Assembly: GCA_022759035.1 (NCBI GenBank)
Contig: JAEMQD010000066.1
Coordinates: 1-43,248, forward strand
Source: Thiotrichales bacterium
GTDB taxonomy: Bacteria; Pseudomonadota; Gammaproteobacteria; Thiomicrospirales; Thiomicrospiraceae
Direction of reading: 5' to 3'
DNA: 43,248 bases
In this document: piece after piece, positions 38,988 through 43,248 of the stretch
How the letters are laid out: the number at the start of each line of letters is the position of its first letter
How positions within the stretch are numbered: position 1 is the stretch's first letter
Position numbers and translations under genes: made by a program
Notes under the pieces: generated by a model
What the model was told of the DNA's origin: nothing
Databases searched by the model: none
What the model saw: only the letters and a program-made list of their open reading frames with translations

Positions 38988-39392
38988 GTGATTGTGGCAA
39001 ATTTAGTCGCAGATGCAGAGCAGCAAATTCGTGCTTTAGGACACCGCGTGACAACAGGGCGTGTTCTGACGTTAGCGAAATTATTAGCGGCAGATAAACC
39101 CTTAACGCACGATATGTTATTGGCCGACTTCACCACACCAATGGATCGGGTGACGCTTTATCGTACTCTGGATTGGCTGGTTCATGTTGGTTTGGCGCAT
39201 CGCATTCGTGCTGAGGATCGTGTGTGGCGCTTCATCGCAGGGGGTGGTTCGCGTAAACATCCTCATTTTTATTGTGAAAATACAGGCAAACTGATTTGCT
39301 TAACCGATATAGAATTGCCAGATATTAAATTGCCAGCGCAATTTAAGGTCAGTCATGTAGAGGTTGTTTTCCATGGAGTATGCGAACGTTGA
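38988..39392 (+). CDS. Fur-family metal-responsive regulator lacking part of the zinc cysteine set
   Basis: The 134-residue protein (GTG start at 38988, seven bases after the SirB-type gene) has a Fur-type winged helix with DRVTLYRTLDWLVHVGLAHRI (53-73). A shortened C-terminal region follows with HPHFYCENTGKLICL and HVEVVFHGVCER. Family members of this shape usually have two CxxC pairs. Here C96 is followed by T99 instead of Cys, and C132 is followed by E, R and a TGA stop exactly where the last Cys is expected. H91, H93, H123 and H129 remain as possible sensing ligands. Zur, Fur or another metal role cannot be distinguished. The next gene is a TonB-dependent receptor with a repeated element over its promoter, so it is the likely target. 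Confidence 0.85.
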   Translation: MIVANLVADAEQQIRALGHRVTTGRVLTLAKLLAADKPLTHDMLLADFTTPMDRVTLYRTLDWLVHVGLAHRIRAEDRVWRFIAGGGSRKHPHFYCENTGKLICLTDIELPDIKLPAQFKVSHVEVVFHGVCER

Positions 39393-39407
39393 TTGTTTGC
39401 GTGTTGT

Positions 39408-39436
39408 AAAAAGGGTGCTTGTCAGCGCCTTTTTTT
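39408..39436 (+). terminator. Rho-independent terminator after the Fur-like gene
   Basis: AAAAAGGGTGC (39408-39418) pairs with GCGCCTTTTT after a six-base loop, with two G-T pairs, and runs into seven T residues ending at 39436. It separates the SirB/Fur transcript from the receptor gene. Confidence 0.85.
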
Positions 39437-39482
39437 AACGCTACTATATGCAACTAGTATATAAAAGCAACTTGTATAAAGG
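39435..39482 (+). promoter_or_regulatory. Receptor-gene promoter with tandem candidate operator repeats
   Basis: TTAACG (39435-39440) and TATATA (39458-39463) with a 17-base spacer form a plausible sigma-70 promoter. Two direct repeats, GCAACTAGTATA (39450-39461) and GCAACTTGTATA (39467-39478), differ at one base and start 17 bases apart. The first covers the -10 box and the second the start-site region, placing them where a repressor would block transcription. AAAGG (39478-39482) is the ribosome site for ATG 39488. Confidence 0.55.
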
Positions 39483-39487
39483 TTTCT

Positions 39488-41608
39488 ATGCTAAATCAAC
39501 GTATTTTGTCTATGGCAATTGCCTGTTTCTTTTCTAGTGGTTTGTTTGCACAAAGTGAGGTGCCGCTCACGACTTTGTCGGAAGTTACCATTAGTAATCA
39601 AGATAATCGAACACCAGAAGGTTGGTGTCAGTTGCGCGATGAGTTAGTAAAAACAGAAAGCGTTGACAGCAAGCAAATGGAGCAAACCAATGCAAGCAAT
39701 GTATTGGAAGCGGTAGACAATCGTCCAGGGGTTTCTGTGCAGACCGAGTGTTCAGTCTGTAATGCGCGCAATATTACGCTAAATAATTTGCCTGGGCGTT
39801 TTACAACGCTTTTAGTCGATGGCATTCCGCTTTATTCGTCAGTATCTTCTGCCTATGGTTTGGATGGTATTAGTGTGGATGGCTTGGAGCGTATTGACAT
39901 CGCTCGTGGTGCTGGTACAAGTTTAACGGCGCCAGAAGCGCTAGCAGGTACAGTAAATTTGATTACCAAACGCCCTAAGGTGGCTGAAACGATTATTCGT
40001 GGTCAGGTGGGTAGTTATGATGATTTTCGCTCTGGTGTGTATTTGGGTCAGCCTTTGGCTGGTGGGGCCTTAAGTGTTTCGTTAGATAGACGCACACAAA
40101 ATGCGGTCGATGGTGTTGGCTATGGGATTAGTCAATCTGCAGGATTTGAACGCAATAATTTAGGTGTTGCTTATTTTATTGATAAGTTGGCGGGTTTTCG
40201 TTGGCAAGGTAGGTTTGATGTTTTGCAAGAGGATCGCGGTGGTGGACCTTTAGGCAAAGATTATGCTGCGATTAAAGCCAATACCAGCGGTAATCCATTC
40301 AACTTTTCTGCTGGACCGAATGGGTCACCCATTGCTAATGGTTGGGTGAAGGCAGATGGTAGTGGTAATGCTTATTACACGAGCGGCTTGGCTGGCTTGG
40401 CGCAAATTATCCGTACTGAACGTCAGCAAGCGATGATACAGGGTGAAAGAAAATTGACCGATGGTAGTCTGCGCATTGCGGCTGCCATCGCACATAATTA
40501 CCAAGATTCTTTCTATGGCGGTGATGCGCTATATGCTGGAAATCAGGGACAGAGTTATTTGTCTGCAAGCTATCAGTTTTCATTGCAGGATAATTTGGTA
40601 ACGGTTGGTACCGATTATCGCGGTGAAGATTTGCGTAGCGAGGGGACATCGCTGACAACGGGACAGCGTAACTTAGGGATTGATAATTATAGCTATCGTA
40701 GTCAAGGTGCGTTTTTACAATTATATCGTGCCTTTTTAGGTGGCGACCTAGAAACGAATACGTCCGTTCGTGCTGACGCACATAACGTTTTTGGGACGAT
40801 TTTTAGTCCACGGTTTAATGCGTTATATCATCATAATCAAGCTTATAACAGTCGTTTTTCTGTTGGTCGTGGTTTTCGTGCGCCAACTTCTTTTTTTGAG
40901 CAAGAACACGGCATTTTGGCAGATAGCAAAATTGTTAGAACCATTAATAAAGCAGAAACCTCTGATAACGCCAGTTATGCACTGAGCTACGCAAGTGATC
41001 GTTTAAGTTGGGTTGCTTCGTTAAATTACAATAAAATTTATGATATGGCACGTTTAACACCAGGGTTAGATGATGGCAATGGTGGAACTTATACTTTATT
41101 TGATGCTGCGCCAGATCCAGTGACGATTAAAGGGATTGATTGGGTCGCCACTTATAAATGGACGAGTGCGATATCAACGACGTTCGGGGTTGAACATTTT
41201 GATTATGACTTCACGCCAGGCGCGCTTAAATTTGCGCGACCTAATGACCGTGCTTATTTGTTAGTAGATTATGATCGCGCTAATTGGGATGTTATGGGAC
41301 GTTTGACTTGGACTGGCCCTCAAGATTTGGCTAAGTTTTATGATTATGGTACGACCCAACAATATAACTTGGATGGTACGCCTAAGCGCAATACAAGCCC
41401 TGATTTCGTTGTGGTCGATTTACGCGCGGCATACCAATGGAGTAAAACCTATGCTGGTTTTGTTGGCGTCAATAATGTGTTCGATTATCAACAATCTCAA
41501 GTGGATAGTTACTTATGGGCCGATGCTGCTGGCAATTTAGATGTAACGCACATTTGGGGGCCTAATTTAGGGCGTCAGATTTATGCGGGAATAAAAATTA
41601 GTTTGTAA
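39488..41608 (+). CDS. TonB-dependent outer-membrane receptor, probably for metal or a metal complex
   Basis: The 706-residue precursor has a signal peptide (1-21, cleavage after LFA), a TonB box-like LSEVTIS (30-36), the plug domain (about 52-165, with NVLEAVDNRPGVSVQ, TTLLVDGIPLYSSV and IDIARGAGTSLTAPEALAGTVN) and a 22-strand-type barrel. The plug carries ECSVCNARNITL with C88 and C91 as a CxxC pair, plus C47 nearby. Receptors with cysteine-containing plugs can bind metal directly, as in the copper receptor OprC, but the substrate here is unknown. The C-terminus ends in Leu rather than the common Phe. Its promoter lies beside the Fur-like gene, which suggests metal-dependent repression. Confidence 0.9.
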   Translation: MLNQRILSMAIACFFSSGLFAQSEVPLTTLSEVTISNQDNRTPEGWCQLRDELVKTESVDSKQMEQTNASNVLEAVDNRPGVSVQTECSVCNARNITLNNLPGRFTTLLVDGIPLYSSVSSAYGLDGISVDGLERIDIARGAGTSLTAPEALAGTVNLITKRPKVAETIIRGQVGSYDDFRSGVYLGQPLAGGALSVSLDRRTQNAVDGVGYGISQSAGFERNNLGVAYFIDKLAGFRWQGRFDVLQEDRGGGPLGKDYAAIKANTSGNPFNFSAGPNGSPIANGWVKADGSGNAYYTSGLAGLAQIIRTERQQAMIQGERKLTDGSLRIAAAIAHNYQDSFYGGDALYAGNQGQSYLSASYQFSLQDNLVTVGTDYRGEDLRSEGTSLTTGQRNLGIDNYSYRSQGAFLQLYRAFLGGDLETNTSVRADAHNVFGTIFSPRFNALYHHNQAYNSRFSVGRGFRAPTSFFEQEHGILADSKIVRTINKAETSDNASYALSYASDRLSWVASLNYNKIYDMARLTPGLDDGNGGTYTLFDAAPDPVTIKGIDWVATYKWTSAISTTFGVEHFDYDFTPGALKFARPNDRAYLLVDYDRANWDVMGRLTWTGPQDLAKFYDYGTTQQYNLDGTPKRNTSPDFVVVDLRAAYQWSKTYAGFVGVNNVFDYQQSQVDSYLWADAAGNLDVTHIWGPNLGRQIYAGIKISL

Positions 41609-41673
41609 TGACGTTACCGTGTCGCTGAGTGGTAAACTAGCTGCTGCTTGAAATAATACGGAAATACTCAGCA

Positions 41674-43200
41674 ATGACACATGCTTTAGCACAAGTTTGG
41701 ACAAGGGCCGAGTTGGGATTAATTTCGCCACTTGTTAAGGTAGAAGTACACATTTCGAATGGTTTACCCAGTTTGACGCTGGTTGGCTTGCCTGAGTCGG
41801 CGGTACGAGAAAGTAAAGATCGGGTGCGAAGTGCGATATTGTCGGCACAAGCAGATTATCCTACACGTCGCGTTACCATTAATTTGGCGCCTGCTGACTT
41901 GCCTAAACAAGGTGGGCGTTATGATCTTCCTATCGCAATTGGCTTATTGGCGGCATCAGGACAAGTGTCGCGAGATAAGTTGGCAGATATTGAATGGGTA
42001 GGTGAACTGGGGCTTGATGGTCAACTTCGCCCCATTGCAGGTATTCTCCCTATTGCCATGGCAGCTAGTGAAAGTGGACGTACTTTGGTTGTGCCACAGG
42101 AGCAATTAGCCATTTGTGCTGTCGTGCCCAACTTGCGCGTACTCGGTGCAAGCCATCTTAGTCAAATTATTCGGTTTTTATCGGGTGAGGAAGCACTGAT
42201 TACGCCCGATGGTTTGGCTGTAACAGCGCCGCCCTTGGTACAGCCAGATTTGATCGATGTTCGTGGTCAGGCGATGGGTAAACGTGCGTTAGAAATCGCT
42301 GCAGCTGGCGGTCATAGTTTGCTGTTTGTTGGTCCACCAGGTAGTGGAAAAAGCATGTTAGCAAGTCGAATGGCAAGTATTTTGCCGCCTTTATCTGAAA
42401 CACAACGTTTAGCATCGGCAGCAATTCATTCTTTGGCGGCTTTACCTGTAGAGGCTATTTTAGCGGGTCAGTTGCCTTTTCAGGCGCCCCATCACTCTGC
42501 CTCGGCGGTTGCGTTGGTGGGAGGGGGAAGTAAGCCGCGTCCAGGAGCTATTTCCATTGCGACGCATGGTATTTTATTTTTAGATGAGTTGCCAGAATTC
42601 GATCGTCGTACTTTGGAAATGCTCAGAGAGCCATTAGAGTCGGGGGAAGTGCGTATTGCACGTGCGGCCTATCAGGCAACTTATCCTGCGCAGTTTATGT
42701 TGATTGCAGCAATGAACCCTAGCCCATCAGGATACTTTTCAGATGATCCAAAATGTCATTCAACGCCAGAACAAATAGCGCGCTATCTTGCAAAAATTTC
42801 TGGGCCTTTGCTAGATCGTATCGACTGTCAGGTCGAATTGCCCGCAGTTGAGGTTGCTGCATTACAACAGGCGCCAGATGGTGAAACCAGCGCTAAAGTG
42901 GCTGAACGTGTTGCTCAAGCGAGAGAGATTGCGGCACAGCGTGGTAAATTGAATGCGGCATTAACGGCACATGAATTAGATAAATTCGCTATACTAGATG
43001 CAGCAGGCAAGCAGTTATTAGCACAAGCGATGGAGCGTTTTGGCTTGTCGGCACGCTCTTATCATCGTATTTTACGTGTCGGGCGTAGTATTGCCGATCT
43101 TGCAGGGAGCGAGCGCGTGCAAACCAGTCATTTGGCAGAGGCACTCAGTTTGCGTGCGTTAGAGCGTCGGTTACATAAATTAGGTAATCAGAATAGGTAA
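41674..43200 (+). CDS. comM: ComM/YifB AAA+ helicase (Mg-chelatase-like)
   Basis: ComM is a hexameric branch-migration helicase that extends recombination tracts during natural transformation. The 508 residues comprise an N-terminal Lon-protease-like fold (about 1-175, VKVEVHISNGLPSLTLVGLP, INLAPADLPKQGGRYDLPIA), the AAA+ core with Walker A GPPGSGKS (220-227) and Walker B LFLDEL (301-306), and the C-terminal Mg-chelatase-type domain ending in the helical lid. The NPSPSGYF segment lacks the cysteines of the NPCPCG form, as in E. coli YifB, so this is normal for the class. It does not prove competence, since ComM also occurs in non-competent species. It is preceded by 65 bases without a strong promoter. 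Confidence 0.95.
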   Translation: MTHALAQVWTRAELGLISPLVKVEVHISNGLPSLTLVGLPESAVRESKDRVRSAILSAQADYPTRRVTINLAPADLPKQGGRYDLPIAIGLLAASGQVSRDKLADIEWVGELGLDGQLRPIAGILPIAMAASESGRTLVVPQEQLAICAVVPNLRVLGASHLSQIIRFLSGEEALITPDGLAVTAPPLVQPDLIDVRGQAMGKRALEIAAAGGHSLLFVGPPGSGKSMLASRMASILPPLSETQRLASAAIHSLAALPVEAILAGQLPFQAPHHSASAVALVGGGSKPRPGAISIATHGILFLDELPEFDRRTLEMLREPLESGEVRIARAAYQATYPAQFMLIAAMNPSPSGYFSDDPKCHSTPEQIARYLAKISGPLLDRIDCQVELPAVEVAALQQAPDGETSAKVAERVAQAREIAAQRGKLNAALTAHELDKFAILDAAGKQLLAQAMERFGLSARSYHRILRVGRSIADLAGSERVQTSHLAEALSLRALERRLHKLGNQNR

Positions 43201-43201
43201 C

Positions 43202-43233
43202 CGCTAAAAACCTCGCTTTGCTCGTTTTTAGCG
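43202..43233. repeat. Hairpin repeat, copy 2 (10-bp stem, 12-base loop)
   Basis: CGCTAAAAAC (43202-43211) and GTTTTTAGCG (43224-43233) enclose a 12-base loop with core CGC-T-TT-GC, directly after the comM stop. The inner eight stem bases and the loop core match copy 1 at 33271. The second stem pair changes from T-A to G-C with pairing kept. TTCCC follows, comparable to GCCC after copy 1. The window ends 15 bases later. Confidence 0.65.
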
Positions 43234-43248
43234 TTCCCGACTTTATTT

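Noticed and set aside
39390-39392. TGA at the end of the Fur-like gene read as selenocysteine in place of the missing Cys
   Set aside because: Continuing the frame runs through a clear rho-independent terminator and into the receptor promoter, and no selenocysteine gene or convincing insertion element is visible. A plain stop is far more likely.
41674-43200. Missing zinc cysteines in ComM as a degenerate feature
   Set aside because: E. coli YifB has the same NPSP form, so this is the normal gammaproteobacterial variant.

Overview
The window reads as a chromosomal housekeeping segment of a flagellated, Gram-negative gammaproteobacterium outside the Enterobacterales. The evidence is RNase T, the fused kinase/GNAT form of ArgA, the divergent pepA-holC-valS // lptF-lptG arrangement, the lptD-surA-pdxA-rsmA-apaG-apaH cluster, and an AmgK-MurU pair beside lptD as in pseudomonads. 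Base composition looks moderately AT-rich and even throughout. I see no tRNA, rRNA, CRISPR, insertion sequence, phage or plasmid module. I could not fix the family or genus.

Layout. 1-2443: the 3' tip of an unidentified plus-strand gene, then the minus-strand operon argA-rnt-HIT protein. 2514-4871: ilvD and a TerB-like gene, closed by a bidirectional terminator. 4931-5137: a YjfB-like putative motility protein behind a sequence matching a flagellar sigma-28 promoter. 5300-11392 (minus): pepA-holC-valS, a YgiM-type SH3/coiled-coil membrane protein and a glycine-zipper lipoprotein. 11480-20483 (plus): lptF, lptG, an ABC exporter, cobS, lgt, thyA, folA and a chemoreceptor with a HAMP array, nearly all overlapping or a few bases apart. 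20480-27256 (minus): lptD, surA, pdxA, rsmA, apaG, apaH and an unrecognised two-helix membrane protein. 27321-33231 (plus): amgK, murU, yaaA, an O-methyltransferase, a CorC/CNNM-type transporter and mgtE. 33332-34396 (minus): a DAHP synthase. 34570-37448 (plus): argS and a SPOR-domain FtsN-like protein. 37445-38473 (minus): a GGDEF protein. 38594-41608 (plus): a SirB-family membrane protein, a Fur-family regulator and a TonB-dependent receptor. 41674-43200: comM.

How it fits together. Much of the window serves the envelope: LptF/LptG and LptD move and insert LPS, SurA escorts outer-membrane proteins, Lgt lipidates lipoproteins, AmgK/MurU recycle peptidoglycan sugars, and the SPOR protein probably acts in division. 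Nucleotide and amino-acid metabolism (ThyA, FolA, IlvD, ArgA, DAHP synthase, two aminoacyl-tRNA synthetases) is interleaved.

I see no clearly new multi-gene defence or mobile system. The points most worth a second look are the Fur-like regulator/TonB-receptor pair at 38988-41608 (two zinc-site cysteines missing, a repeated candidate operator, a CxxC receptor plug), the sigma-28-like promoter of the YjfB-like gene, the chemoreceptor HAMP array, a single-parvulin SurA, and a pair of covarying hairpin repeats at 33271 and 43202. No gene-free stretch exceeds 300 bases; the longest is the divergent aroG/argS spacer (34397-34569), in which I see only weak promoter-like sequence.
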